Shown: positions 49,679 to 58,425 of the stretch, piece by piece
How positions within the stretch are numbered: position 1 is the first letter of the stretch
Layout: each line of letters begins with the position of its first letter
Source: Acidobacteriota bacterium
Lineage (GTDB): Bacteria; Acidobacteriota; Thermoanaerobaculia; Multivoradales; Multivoraceae
Assembly: GCA_029263415.1 (NCBI GenBank)
Contig: JAJCXN010000055.1
Span: 275,872 to 339,871 of the forward strand
Length of the DNA stretch: 64,000 bases
Direction of reading: 5' to 3'
The notes under the pieces: model-generated
What the model saw: the letters and a program-made list of their open reading frames with translations, nothing else
Database searches by the model: none
What the model was told of the DNA's origin: nothing
Program-made: the position numbers and the translations under genes

Positions 49679-51525
49679 GAGTGTTGATGTGTCGGCTACA
49701 GAGCGTTCGGACGGTGGTTCTTAGCACTGCAGCAGTGGGCCTAGTCGGTGGTCTTCTTGTTGGTGCCAGTGGAGCGGGTGGCGCATCGTCCTCAGTGAGC
49801 GTGGAGGGCGGAGATCTGGTTGAGTCGGTCGACGTTCGAGTCGTCAACGTTGATGTGGTGGTGACCGATCGCAAAGGACGCCCGATCTCGGACTTAACGG
49901 TGGAGGACTTTAGGCTCACCGAAGATGGCCGGGAAGTGCAGATCAGTAACTTCTCGGCTGTGGCAAGGGCTGCCAACGCACAAGTGATTGGTGGGCGTCG
50001 GTCGGCCGATGCGACCGAAACGTTGGCGCCAGTAGAACCGCTTTCAGTGGCGATCTACATCGACGAGCGCAACATCGTTTCAGGCCATCGCCAACGGGTA
50101 TTGACCGATCTCGAAGCCTTCTTGAAGAAGGCGCCGTTCGGAGATGCCAGGTTCGTCGTGATGTCGTACAAGGAAGGTCTCGAGATCCTCGCTGGTCCGA
50201 CGCGTGACCCGGCGGAGACCATTGCCGCGCTCAAGGCTGCTGAACCGTCTGCTCAATCCTCGCAGGAGCGAGTGGCCATGCGCATGGCCATGAGCAGCGT
50301 CCAGGATGCATACAACGCGTGTGAAGCTGTGGGAGGTGGTGGCGGTGGTGATGCGCCCGCGGGTCCGGCTGGGCAAGCGGCTCAATGTTCCCCGTGTGAG
50401 GACATGTGGTACGACATGATCAACTTCGCACGACGATACTCCGAGGTCGAGCACGGGCGGACCGCTGAGGGCGTCAGTGCGATGGCTGAAGTGGTGTCTG
50501 TGCTCGCCGGGATCGACGGCCGCAAGACGATGCTCTATGTGGGTGATGGCTACCAGCAGCGCGCTGGGCACTCGGTCTTTAGCTACCTCGCCGATTTGTG
50601 TGTGCTTGAGCGGCCGAACGGACAAAACGAGATTTTTCGCGAGGTCCTCGATTACGACTCATCCCGACGCTTTGATCAACTAGCGGCATTCGCTAATGCC
50701 AACCGAGTCAGCATCTACATGCTCGACGCGGCGGGGATCCGCGCCGGCGAGTCGATCAGTGTCGATTTCGCGTCCACCAAGTTCAGACCGAGCAACCAGA
50801 ACGATCGGTTGTACGTGGACAACATTCAGAGTAGCCACTCGTTCATCAGCAACGAGACTGGCGGGGAGGCGATCCTCAATGCCAATCGTCCGCTTGAGGC
50901 GCTCGACAACATGGTCGCAGACCTAGATGGCGGCTCGTACTCGCTCGGTTTCGTGCCCAGTCACGGACCCACCGGTCAGGTCCACCGCCTGAACGTGCAA
51001 GTCACCAAGGACGTCGGTCGTGGCGGTGTCCGAGTGCGATTTCGCAAGAGCTACCACGACAAGCGGCTCAGTGAGCGGCTTGCTGACAAGCTGTTCTCGA
51101 CGCTTCATCTCGACACCGCGAACGATCAACTCGGCCTTGCCGCGCGAGTGTTGGAGCCCACCAGTGCCGGTGATCGGTGGCGGGTTCCGGTTGAGATCAA
51201 GATCCCAGCAGAAGCGGTCTTACTAGTCCCGGAAGGTGAAGCTCAAGACGAGACCGGCCAGGTGCGAGTTTGGATGAGCTCGATCGGCGATCGTCATGAG
51301 CGGGGCGAGATGAGACAGAAGTACTTCGACCTAGGACTAGGCAGGCAGATGCCGGTGGACGGCTTCTACCGGATCGTGGTCAATATGGAACTTGTACCCG
51401 GTACCCACACCATCGCGGTGGGAGTGCGAGACGAAGTGAGCGGCCGGGAAGGCTACGCTCGGCTCGCGGCAGGTATCAAGGTAGGTCCGGATGAGAGCGC
51501 AGCCGTAGATGCAGACGAGCCTTAA
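49675..51525 (+). CDS. secreted VWFA-related acidobacterial-type protein (second of two)
   Basis: 616 residues, collinear with the preceding gene: SVDVRVVNVDVVVTDRKGRP, LTVEDFRLTEDGREVQISNF, VAIYIDERNIVSGHRQRVLTDL, GRKTMLYVGDGYQQR, FDQLAAFANANRVSIYMLDAAG, ETGGEAILNANRPLEALDNM, GSYSLGFVPSHGPTGQVHRL. It differs by a Gly-rich insert (VGGGGGGDAPAGPAGQAAQC) before the Cys pair. The DxSxS MIDAS is again replaced by a YIDERN loop. The two arose by tandem duplication and are probably co-exported, perhaps as partners. An intrinsic-terminator-like hairpin lies 170 bp downstream. Confidence 0.85.
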   Translation: MRVLMCRLQSVRTVVLSTAAVGLVGGLLVGASGAGGASSSVSVEGGDLVESVDVRVVNVDVVVTDRKGRPISDLTVEDFRLTEDGREVQISNFSAVARAANAQVIGGRRSADATETLAPVEPLSVAIYIDERNIVSGHRQRVLTDLEAFLKKAPFGDARFVVMSYKEGLEILAGPTRDPAETIAALKAAEPSAQSSQERVAMRMAMSSVQDAYNACEAVGGGGGGDAPAGPAGQAAQCSPCEDMWYDMINFARRYSEVEHGRTAEGVSAMAEVVSVLAGIDGRKTMLYVGDGYQQRAGHSVFSYLADLCVLERPNGQNEIFREVLDYDSSRRFDQLAAFANANRVSIYMLDAAGIRAGESISVDFASTKFRPSNQNDRLYVDNIQSSHSFISNETGGEAILNANRPLEALDNMVADLDGGSYSLGFVPSHGPTGQVHRLNVQVTKDVGRGGVRVRFRKSYHDKRLSERLADKLFSTLHLDTANDQLGLAARVLEPTSAGDRWRVPVEIKIPAEAVLLVPEGEAQDETGQVRVWMSSIGDRHERGEMRQKYFDLGLGRQMPVDGFYRIVVNMELVPGTHTIAVGVRDEVSGREGYARLAAGIKVGPDESAAVDADEP

Positions 51526-51693
51526 GGGGATCGGCTGAGATCGCGATTGGGCTCTGAAATGGGCCTATGTCGGATCGTCTCAGCTCGCTCTGATCGCTGC
51601 GGGCATCAACCAAAGATCCCGCAGCCAAAGATCCCGGTCTATTGGATCTACGAGGTGAAAGGCCCCTGCAGGGGTCGAGATGAGATCGCCAAG

Positions 51694-51710
51694 AGGGGCA
51701 ACCCCTTTTT
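51694..51710 (+). terminator. short intrinsic-terminator-like hairpin after the VWFA pair
   Basis: AGGGG, loop CAA, CCCCT, then TTTT (51707-51710). The 5-bp stem is short. A perfect 12-bp palindrome CCCCTGCAGGGG lies 20 bp upstream at 51663-51674. Confidence 0.5.
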
Positions 51711-51766
51711 CTCTGGAGGGTGCGCTTTGTGGAGGGCGCGGTGACGAGTGTCGCCGCGTGGGACGC

Positions 51767-52195
51767 CTAATTGATGCCGGTCCACTCACCGAACGATGCT
51801 CCTTCGGTGATCCACTTGCGCATCAGCTCGATCTCCTCCTCGGTGAGGGGGTCGCCCTCGATGGGCATGAAGTCGAGGTCATCCATGGGCAGAGCGACTC
51901 GCGCGACCAGGGGGCTATTGTCCGGCTCGCCGGGAATCACAACCTTGCCCAGGTCTCCGCCCTCGAGAATCTTCTCGGGGCTATCCAGCCGAAGGTTTGA
52001 GAAGGCGGTTCCGCTGTCGTGGCATTGTAGGCAGCTGCGCTCGATCAGGGGCCAGATCTCTGTAGCGAAGTCGACCTGCTCGGCGCTGGCCGTTGAGGTC
52101 ATAGGCGCAGCTGCACCGATGAGGAGTAGAACCACCAGTGCGCCAAGGGCGAAAGGTAGTGACTTTGAGCTGATGGATTGAGAGGAGAAACGCAT
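51767..52195 (-). CDS. exported mono-haem c-type cytochrome domain protein
   Basis: 142 residues with a signal peptide (LGALVVLLLIGAAAPMTSTASA) and one haem site CLQCH (RSCLQCHDSG). The surrounding IWPLIERSCLQCHDSGTAFS, LRLDSPEKILEGGD, VVIPGEPDNSPLVARVALP, MPIEGDPLTEEEIELMRKWI is the planctomycete-type cytochrome C (PSCyt1-like) pattern, common in Acidobacteria and Planctomycetes. The distal Met is probably in DDLDFMPI. Periplasmic electron carrier; its partner is not in the window. Confidence 0.9.
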   Translation of the reverse strand: MRFSSQSISSKSLPFALGALVVLLLIGAAAPMTSTASAEQVDFATEIWPLIERSCLQCHDSGTAFSNLRLDSPEKILEGGDLGKVVIPGEPDNSPLVARVALPMDDLDFMPIEGDPLTEEEIELMRKWITEGASFGEWTGIN

Positions 52196-52506
52196 GGTGT
52201 GGCCCTATCTCTAAGCAGTGAAAACGAACATTGGCTTCAAGGTGAGGTTGGTGCGAGGGTAGCTAGGTGCGGGGATCTGGTGGATCCGTGAGTCTCGACT
52301 CCGCTGGTTTGTCCGGACAACCAGAGGAATGAGTTGTTGCCAACTATCCTCACGTGGGTTCCAGGACCTCGGCTTCGGCTTGCGAATCTAACACCGAGAA
52401 CGCCTGTGTTCGCGATGTTGAGAACACGGGGCTCTGCACTCACCCTCGACAACCGTGTTGAGGGTTGGGCTGATTCCTACCGTCGCCGTCGGGTAACCTC
52501 CATGCC
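52196..52506. other. 311-bp divergent intergenic region
   Basis: It separates the cytochrome gene (minus) and the transporter gene (plus) and must hold both promoters. No clear promoter pair or repeat recognised. Confidence 0.35.
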
Positions 52507-54066
52507 ATGACTGCCTCACAACGAGAGACACCCGCTACCCCAGGACCTGCGGAGCTGGACGGCACGCCAACGCGGCGAACGGTATTTGGTATCGCGTTGG
52601 GACTGGCGCTGTTCACGGTAATCCTCCTGCTTCCTGTGCCCGCAGGGATGTCGGTTGCAGGATGGCGGACCACGGCGGTGGCTGCGCTGATGGCCACCTG
52701 GTGGATGTTCGAGGCGATACCGGTGGCCGCAACTGCCCTACTGCCGATTGCACTCTTTCCCTTGGTGGGGGCCGGGCCGTTGCGCGCGGTGACGGCGCCC
52801 TATGCCAACCCGATTATTTTCCTGTTCCTTGGAGGCTTCGTACTCGCGATCGCGATCGAACGTTGGGCGTTGCATCGACGTATGGCGCTGTCAATCTTGT
52901 CGATGGTCGGCTCACGCAGCGAGCGCATTGTCGGCGGATTCTTAGTGGGCACGGCGCTGCTCTCGATGTGGCTGTCGAACACCGCGACCTCGGTGATGAT
53001 GCTGCCGATCGCGTTGTCAGTGTTGGGTCTCCTTGAGGAATCCAGTGGTTCTGAATCAGGAGAAGGCCGTAGTGATCTGCCAGTGGCGATGTTGTTGGCG
53101 CTTGCCTATGGTGCCTCGATCGGTGGCATTGCGACGTTAGTGGGAACGCCGCCCAATGGGATGCTGGCGGCCTACCTTTCGGAGACCTATGGACACACCC
53201 TGGGTTTTGCCCAGTGGATGACGGTAGGGGTTCCGCTCATGCTCTTGATGCTCGGTGCGGCGTGGTTGGTGCTAACCCGGCTGAGCTTTAGGGTCGGTGG
53301 AGAGGTCCCGGGTGCGGCCGAGCTGATCAAGGCGCAGAAGAACGCGCTGGGTCGTTGGTCTCGTGGCGAGAAACTTGTTGCCGCCGTTTTTGGGGTAACC
53401 GCACTCAGTTGGATCTGTAGACCGACACTGGTTTCTGCCTTCGCGGGCACCTCGCTGTCGAATCTGTCGGATGCCGGGATCGCGATGACCGCGGCTATCG
53501 TGGTGTTTCTGGTTCCCGTCGATTCGAGCGGAGGCAAGACTCGATTCCTGATGACCTGGAAAGCGGCTGAGCGCGTGCCCTGGGGAGTGCTGCTGTTGTT
53601 CGGCGGCGGGCTGAGCGTCGCGGATCGGATCAATCAGAATGGCGTGGCGAGCTGGATTGGCTCGCGTCTGGAGCTTCTCGGGGCCTGGCCGATCGTGCTC
53701 CTTCTGTTGTTGGTGATCACCACCATAGTGTTCTTGACCGAACTCACCAGCAACGCGGCGACCACCGCCACCTTCTTACCGGTTCTAGCCGCGATTGCGG
53801 TATCGGTTGGGCAGTCGCCTCTGTTATTCGCGGTGCCCGCAGCCATGGGCGCGAGTTGTGCGTTCATGATGCCGGTCGCCACGCCGCCCAACGCCATCGT
53901 CTATGGCAGCGGCAAAATCACCATTCCACAGATGGCTCGAGCTGGCCTGTGGCTGAACTTGTTTGCGATCGTGGTGATCTTGACCATTGGTTACTACGCG
54001 TTGAGTTGGGCCTTTGGAGTTCAGCTCGGTGTGGTCCCGGATTGGGCGGGAACGGCGTCTCCGTGA
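52507..54066 (+). CDS. DASS/SLC13-family anion transporter
   Basis: 519 residues with about 12 hydrophobic segments. The two signature loops are LSNTATSVMMLPIALSVL (first SNT) and LTSNAATTATFLPVLAAIAV (second; SNA in place of SNT). PVAATALLPIALFPLVGAG and MMPVATPPNAIVYGSGKI are also family blocks. DASS members couple Na+ to uptake of dicarboxylates, citrate or sulfate; substrate cannot be assigned. In context it could supply succinate-type C4 acids, which meet the methylmalonyl-CoA route further downstream. ATG 52507 has a CCTCC-like context but no good RBS. Confidence 0.9.
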   Translation: MTASQRETPATPGPAELDGTPTRRTVFGIALGLALFTVILLLPVPAGMSVAGWRTTAVAALMATWWMFEAIPVAATALLPIALFPLVGAGPLRAVTAPYANPIIFLFLGGFVLAIAIERWALHRRMALSILSMVGSRSERIVGGFLVGTALLSMWLSNTATSVMMLPIALSVLGLLEESSGSESGEGRSDLPVAMLLALAYGASIGGIATLVGTPPNGMLAAYLSETYGHTLGFAQWMTVGVPLMLLMLGAAWLVLTRLSFRVGGEVPGAAELIKAQKNALGRWSRGEKLVAAVFGVTALSWICRPTLVSAFAGTSLSNLSDAGIAMTAAIVVFLVPVDSSGGKTRFLMTWKAAERVPWGVLLLFGGGLSVADRINQNGVASWIGSRLELLGAWPIVLLLLLVITTIVFLTELTSNAATTATFLPVLAAIAVSVGQSPLLFAVPAAMGASCAFMMPVATPPNAIVYGSGKITIPQMARAGLWLNLFAIVVILTIGYYALSWAFGVQLGVVPDWAGTASP

Positions 54067-54192
54067 TCACAGAAAAGTCTCCTTTTTGATCCCCGGTATC
54101 TCGCGGTCAGGAATCAAAGGCCGAACCCTGATGGTTCTCGTATCTTTGAAGTACTGACCCGATTGAAGAGCACGGCTCGAGGCCCTAACACC

Positions 54193-57192
54193 ATGAAAGA
54201 CCGACTTTGCGGACCGCTTGCCAGCTCATTGCGAGCGCTTGGAATCGGAGCTTGCGTGCTTTCAGCCATGGCGGTCGGTGGCACGGTTGAGGGCGAGGTT
54301 GAAGGCCGTGCATCGGATCGCCCCGATCGGTCGCGCAGTGCGGTTTCAGCGACCCAGAGCCCGGTGCTCGAGCTGGTCTCGCAGGAACCGGCTCTGCACG
54401 AACCGGCTTTGCTCGAAGAGACCGTGCTGACCCAAGAACCGAAGGCATCACAGACCGCCAAGGGTCGAACCAGTACCGATGATGATCCTCAGCCCAAGAA
54501 AGGCAGAGTGCGCGGCCGCAAGCGTGATGGGTCGCCGAAGAAGGGCGTGATCAAGGACCGCTATCGGAACACGCCCTCCGAGGAGCGCTTCGAGAACACG
54601 GATCAGCGTGAGCGCTACGAGCACTGGATCGATCTGGTGATTCCGATCATCACCGACGCTGAGCTTGAGTACTTCTTGACCCTGGAGCATGACTATCGGC
54701 GCGAGTCGTTCATGCTCGAGTTCTGGAACGTGCGCGACCCGAACCCCGGCACTCACCTCAATGAGGCCAAGGTGCGATGGAGGAGTCGTTCGGAAGAATC
54801 GTTTTCGCTATTTGGCACGTTGGAAGATGCCCGAGCGGTGTTCTTCTTGTTCAACGGTTCGCCCGGCCGCTTTGTGCTGCGCGATGGACGAGTGCTCAGC
54901 GTCTGCTACGACAAGTCGTCTCAGCTGGAAATCTGGTTTTATGGCGGCAGCGATCAATCCAACGCACAGTTTTCGGTGATCTTCCAGCGGCGTGCAGCAA
55001 GTGCTCGCTACGAGATCTGGTATCCGGGCTTCGCCATCAACCCTTGGCCGCGCAGGCGTCTTCCGACCACCAATCCACGATTGCTCTGTGCTGAGGAATT
55101 CCTTCCGCTTGCTCAGCAAATGATCGGGGCTGACCCGACGTACCCTGAGAGGATCAGGCAGTGGACCACTGCACCTGATCCGCCGGAGGAGTGGCTTGCC
55201 ACGTTTCAAGCCGAGACCAGCGAGTTGCCGGAGGGTGCGGAGACGTTTCCTGCGGAGGTCCTCTGGGCGTTTCCTGGGCGCAATCAGAATCGCACCACTG
55301 CTCAGGGTGTGCTCACTGTTCCGCTCAATCAACTAACGTCGCGCGTGTTTGCAGGCCGGGAGCTGGTTCACTTGGTGGTGACCGGCGAGGTCTTGCGCAA
55401 CGACCGCGTGTTCGAGCAGTTTCGGTATCGCTTTGAGTTGCCGGTGCCGGAGGGGGCTGCGACCCGGGAGCGCATCGGTGGAGGAGCTGCTGAAAGCGGA
55501 CCAACTGAAGGCGGACCAACTGAAAGTGAAGCGGCAGACGCGGTGATCACCACGTCCGTTCTGGGCAGTGACGAGCTTGCGCCCGCGTCGTCAGCGCCCG
55601 CGTCGTCTGCGCCCCCGGCAAGCCCGCCGGAGTTGCCGTTGGATGAGGATGCCAAGTTGCCGTTGGTGGTCACGCGATACCTCAGGCCCGGGCCCGCCGA
55701 GATCGTGCTTAAGGTCGAGGATGTGTTCGGTGACCGCTATGCACGGGTCGAATCATCGTTCGATGTTCCGCGCGCTCCAGACGCGGTCGATGCTGCTCGC
55801 GCCTTGACCGAGGCCTTTCCGTTTCTCGCCGAGGCGCTTGAGGCAGCCGAAAAGGGCGAGCGCTATTTGAAGCTGATCCCGCCCAATGATCCGAGTGGGG
55901 TTCAATACGGTGTGATCCGATTCGACACGCAAGCCGTGGGCGACTTTGATGAAGTGAGGTTCTTCCTTGACGACGAAGAGGTGCTGACCAAGCGCCGGCC
56001 ACCATTCGCGGTGTCGCTGAATCTAGGTACGGTACCGGGACTGCATCGCGTGAGGGTTGGCGGGTTTGTCGATGGAGAACAAGTGGCCACCGATGAACTG
56101 TCGCTGAATCAAGGCGGTCAGCGCTTCAAGATTCGCCTCACCGAGCCGCGGCCCGACATCACCTATACCAACAGTGCACGCGCGGTCGCCCAGGTGCAGA
56201 TTCCAGACGCGTCAACTTTGGATCGCGTCGAGATGTTCTTGGACGAAGAGCGGGTCGCAACGCTCTATCAAGAGCCTTTCATGGCCTCGGTCGAGCTCAA
56301 AAAGTTAGGGCTCTCGATTGTGCGCGCTGTTGCGTTCTTAAGCGATGGCAGTCAAACCGAAGACGTCGCGTTCATCAATGGTCCCGAGTTCACCGAAGAG
56401 ATCAACGTCCAGTACGTGCAGGTCTTCGCCGGGATCGTCGATGGCGATGGTCGCGCAATCCTCGAGCTAACGCCCGAGGATGTGACGGTTGAAGAGGATG
56501 GTGTGCGGCAGACGCTGACCCGATTCGAGTTTGTTCAGGATCTACCGGTGCACGCGGGTCTCTTGATTGACACGTCGACTTCGATGGAAGGCGACATCGA
56601 AAGTGTGCGCGCCGCAGCCGAACGATTCGTGAGCAGTTTTGTGCGCCAGCAGGATCGAGTGACGGTGATGTCGTTCGACACCAGAGCGCAGAATCGGATC
56701 GGATTCACCAACAACAAGGAAGATCTCATTCAGGCCTTAGCAGGCCTTGAAGCGAGCGGTAGCACCGCGCTTTATGACGCTGCCATCTACGCGTTGAGCT
56801 ACTTCGATGGGATCACCTCGCAACGCGCGCTGTTGCTGTTGTCAGACGGCGAAGACGAAACCAGCTTGTTCGACTTCGAGCGCACCAAAGAAGTCGCACG
56901 ACGAAGTGGTGTGGCGATTTTCGCAATCGGCCTCAACAAAGCGGCTCGCGACAAAGACGCACGACGAAACCTTCGGGTGTTGGCTGAAGAGACTGGCGGT
57001 CGCGCGTTCTTTATTGACAGTGTCGACGAGCTTGATCGGATCTATTCGGAGATTGATCAGGATCTGAGGTCGCGGTACATGATGGTGTACCAGTCGACGA
57101 GTGAGAAGGGGGATGAGGAGTTTCGGGCGGTGCGGGTGAGGGTGAAGAGAAGGGGGGCGGAGGTCCGGGCGATGTCGGGGTATTACCCGTAG
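54193..57192 (+). CDS. secreted GWxTD-like/VWA fusion protein
   Basis: 999 residues from ATG 54193 (a TTG at 54163 is possible); a signal-like segment LRALGIGACVLSAMAVGGTV follows. The N-terminal third is basic and disordered (PKKGRVRGRKRDGSPKKG), then a GWxTD-like domain (about 125-205; HWIDLVIPIITDAELEYF, RESFMLEFWNVRDPNPGT). Beta domains follow at about 570-740 (VRFFLDDEEVLTKRRPPFAV, VEMFLDEERVATLYQEPFMA). A canonical VWA domain has MIDAS DTSTS at 793-797 and LLLLSDGEDETSLF. The VWA starts after an NVQYVQVFAGIVDGDGRAIL block like that of the VWFA-related family. The 3' end is unusually G-rich. Likely an exported metal-dependent adhesion or assembly factor. Confidence 0.82.
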   Translation: MKDRLCGPLASSLRALGIGACVLSAMAVGGTVEGEVEGRASDRPDRSRSAVSATQSPVLELVSQEPALHEPALLEETVLTQEPKASQTAKGRTSTDDDPQPKKGRVRGRKRDGSPKKGVIKDRYRNTPSEERFENTDQRERYEHWIDLVIPIITDAELEYFLTLEHDYRRESFMLEFWNVRDPNPGTHLNEAKVRWRSRSEESFSLFGTLEDARAVFFLFNGSPGRFVLRDGRVLSVCYDKSSQLEIWFYGGSDQSNAQFSVIFQRRAASARYEIWYPGFAINPWPRRRLPTTNPRLLCAEEFLPLAQQMIGADPTYPERIRQWTTAPDPPEEWLATFQAETSELPEGAETFPAEVLWAFPGRNQNRTTAQGVLTVPLNQLTSRVFAGRELVHLVVTGEVLRNDRVFEQFRYRFELPVPEGAATRERIGGGAAESGPTEGGPTESEAADAVITTSVLGSDELAPASSAPASSAPPASPPELPLDEDAKLPLVVTRYLRPGPAEIVLKVEDVFGDRYARVESSFDVPRAPDAVDAARALTEAFPFLAEALEAAEKGERYLKLIPPNDPSGVQYGVIRFDTQAVGDFDEVRFFLDDEEVLTKRRPPFAVSLNLGTVPGLHRVRVGGFVDGEQVATDELSLNQGGQRFKIRLTEPRPDITYTNSARAVAQVQIPDASTLDRVEMFLDEERVATLYQEPFMASVELKKLGLSIVRAVAFLSDGSQTEDVAFINGPEFTEEINVQYVQVFAGIVDGDGRAILELTPEDVTVEEDGVRQTLTRFEFVQDLPVHAGLLIDTSTSMEGDIESVRAAAERFVSSFVRQQDRVTVMSFDTRAQNRIGFTNNKEDLIQALAGLEASGSTALYDAAIYALSYFDGITSQRALLLLSDGEDETSLFDFERTKEVARRSGVAIFAIGLNKAARDKDARRNLRVLAEETGGRAFFIDSVDELDRIYSEIDQDLRSRYMMVYQSTSEKGDEEFRAVRVRVKRRGAEVRAMSGYYP

Positions 57193-57229
57193 TTGTTGGC
57201 GTTGTTGCCGATCCTCCGGAACACTTGGT

Positions 57230-57282
57230 TTGGGCTGTGTGAACGGGGTCTCACACCTTATGGCGCCGTTCACACAGCCCAA
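57230..57282. repeat. perfect 17-bp inverted repeat forming a large hairpin
   Basis: TTGGGCTGTGTGAACGG at 57230-57246 pairs exactly with CCGTTCACACAGCCCAA at 57266-57282 across a 19-nt loop. It begins 38 bp after the VWA gene stop. No T-run follows, so it is not a standard intrinsic terminator. It could be a transcript-stabilising hairpin, a structured RNA element, or part of the adjacent dispersed repeat. Confidence 0.85.
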
Positions 57283-57337
57283 GCCTCCCGCCTCTCATAT
57301 TCCAAGCGCAGCCTTTCCACTTTGCAGAAATGCTCCA

Positions 57338-57630
57338 AGATGCGCCCATCGCAAACGCTGCTCGTCCCAGCTTCACTAGCGACGAAGGCGGTGAGGACGT
57401 CCCCGACGGGGGCAGCTCGTCCCGCGGGAGGCTTCGCACCGAAGGAGCCCTTCAACAGCGCTCTTCGAGAAGCCCATCGCGTTGCGGGCGACTGACTGCG
57501 AAGCGTCCCGTGGGAGTGGCAGGCAAGGCCCCGCTTCACCGCTCAGGACAAGGTCGCAGCCGGTGCCTCCAAAGGGGATCCCCGATCCGCCGAAAGGCGC
57601 GAAGACGCCTCTCCAATCGCGATCTCGCAC
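57338..57630 (+). repeat. dispersed repeat, copy 1 (plus orientation)
   Basis: From 57372 (TTCACTAGCGACGAAGG) to about 57621 (CTCCAATCGC) it matches the reverse complement of 63741-63944 through many identical blocks, e.g. GATCCGCCGAAAGG and GCAGCCGGTGCCT, with short indels. AGATGCGCC upstream (57338) is also shared. The plus strand translates to SFTSDEGGEDVP and SRCLQRGS, and copy 2 to SFTSDEGGEGVP and SRCLRGGS; the frame is not conserved overall, so it is not a normal gene. A C/A-rich tail runs on to about 57740. Confidence 0.8.
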
Positions 57631-57738
57631 CCGCCATCACCAACGCCGCACCAAAGATCACCGACGCCGCACACACTCACAAACGCCCCAAAACAACCGA
57701 AGCGTACCCCCGCACGACGAAGGAATCATCCCCCAACT

Positions 57739-57999
57739 TTGCAGACTCTTCCGCCCACCTGTGCTAGCGTCTCTCTGTTAGCTTGGATCTCACGAACGCA
57801 GCGGCCTCGTCTAGACGTTTTTTCGGATAGCAGTGCTCTCGAGCCTTCGGTGGGTTCCCAGAATTATCGGGTAACTCAGAGTGATCCCAGTCGGCGTGTG
57901 GCCGATCTGGTTTCAATGCGGTGCGCACCCTCACGAGGGACGCGCGGACTTGAAAATGAATCGCTGGTCAGAAACTCGAAGGATTGGAGAGTCGCTCTC
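57739..57999 (+). promoter_or_regulatory. long untranslated leader/promoter region of the RRM gene
   Basis: About 260 bp precede the RRM gene's ATG. A weak -35-like TTGCAG (57739) followed 20 bp later by TAGCGT is a possible promoter. GGAGAG at about 57986 is the RBS. Long leaders are usual for cold-regulated RRM and Csp genes, so post-transcriptional control is plausible but not shown. Confidence 0.35.
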
Positions 58000-58290
58000 A
58001 TGACAGTTCGTATCTACGTAGGTAACCTTCCCTTTGACGCGTCGGAAGACTCAGTCAAGGAGCTTTTCGGCGCCCACGGCGAAGTGAGTTCCGTAAGTCT
58101 TATCACCGACCGTGAAACTGGTCGCCCTCGTGGCTTCGGTTTCGTGGAAATGGAAAGCGGTGGCGAAGAAGCTATTGCACAACTCAACCAGCAGGAGTTC
58201 GGTGGCCGTCGTTTGACAGTCAACGAAGCTCGTCCTCGCGAACCCCGCCATGGCGGCGGTGGCGGCGGTGGCGGCGGCGGTCGCTGGTAG
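58000..58290 (+). CDS. glycine-tailed RRM RNA-binding protein
   Basis: 96 residues from ATG 58000, chosen for GGAGAG 8 nt upstream; the open frame continues to 57739 but is non-coding in character. The single RRM has RNP2 IYVGNL (5-10) and RNP1 RGFGFVEM (about 44-51) with the aromatic Tyr/Phe positions intact. A C-terminal Gly10 tract ends in RW. It resembles the small bacterial/cyanobacterial Rbp family, which binds single-stranded RNA, often in cold adaptation. A strong intrinsic terminator follows. Confidence 0.95.
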   Translation: MTVRIYVGNLPFDASEDSVKELFGAHGEVSSVSLITDRETGRPRGFGFVEMESGGEEAIAQLNQQEFGGRRLTVNEARPREPRHGGGGGGGGGGRW

Positions 58291-58339
58291 GCCATTGGCC
58301 ATTGACGATGCTAGCAATTAGCTAGTGATCGTTTGCGAA

Positions 58340-58369
58340 GAGTCGGTTCCGCAAGGAGCCGGCTCTTTT
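58340..58369 (+). terminator. intrinsic terminator of the RRM gene
   Basis: GAGTCGGTTCC (58340-58350), tetraloop GCAA, GGAGCCGGCTC (58355-58365), then TTTT. The 11-bp stem has two G-U pairs and a GNRA loop. It sits 50 bp after the stop and isolates the gene from mutA. Confidence 0.88.
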
Positions 58370-58425
58370 GCGTTCTGGTGAAGTGCATTCTCTCACCGGT
58401 CGAGCTGGTATCTTTCTGCTCAACT

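Noticed and set aside
51547..51744. Plus-strand 65-residue frame after the VWFA pair
   Set aside because: Runs through the terminator-like hairpin and a short direct repeat (CAAAGATCCCG); no domain, not convincing.
54090..54125. TTTTTGATCC and GGAATCAAA arms after the DASS transporter as a terminator
   Set aside because: Arms need a bulge, the loop is AU-poor and the T-run is on the 5' side only; not strong enough to list.
57330..57767. Arg/Ser-rich frames within the dispersed repeat as a real gene
   Set aside because: The two repeat copies share DNA but differ by indels that change frame; composition is that of non-coding GC-rich DNA.
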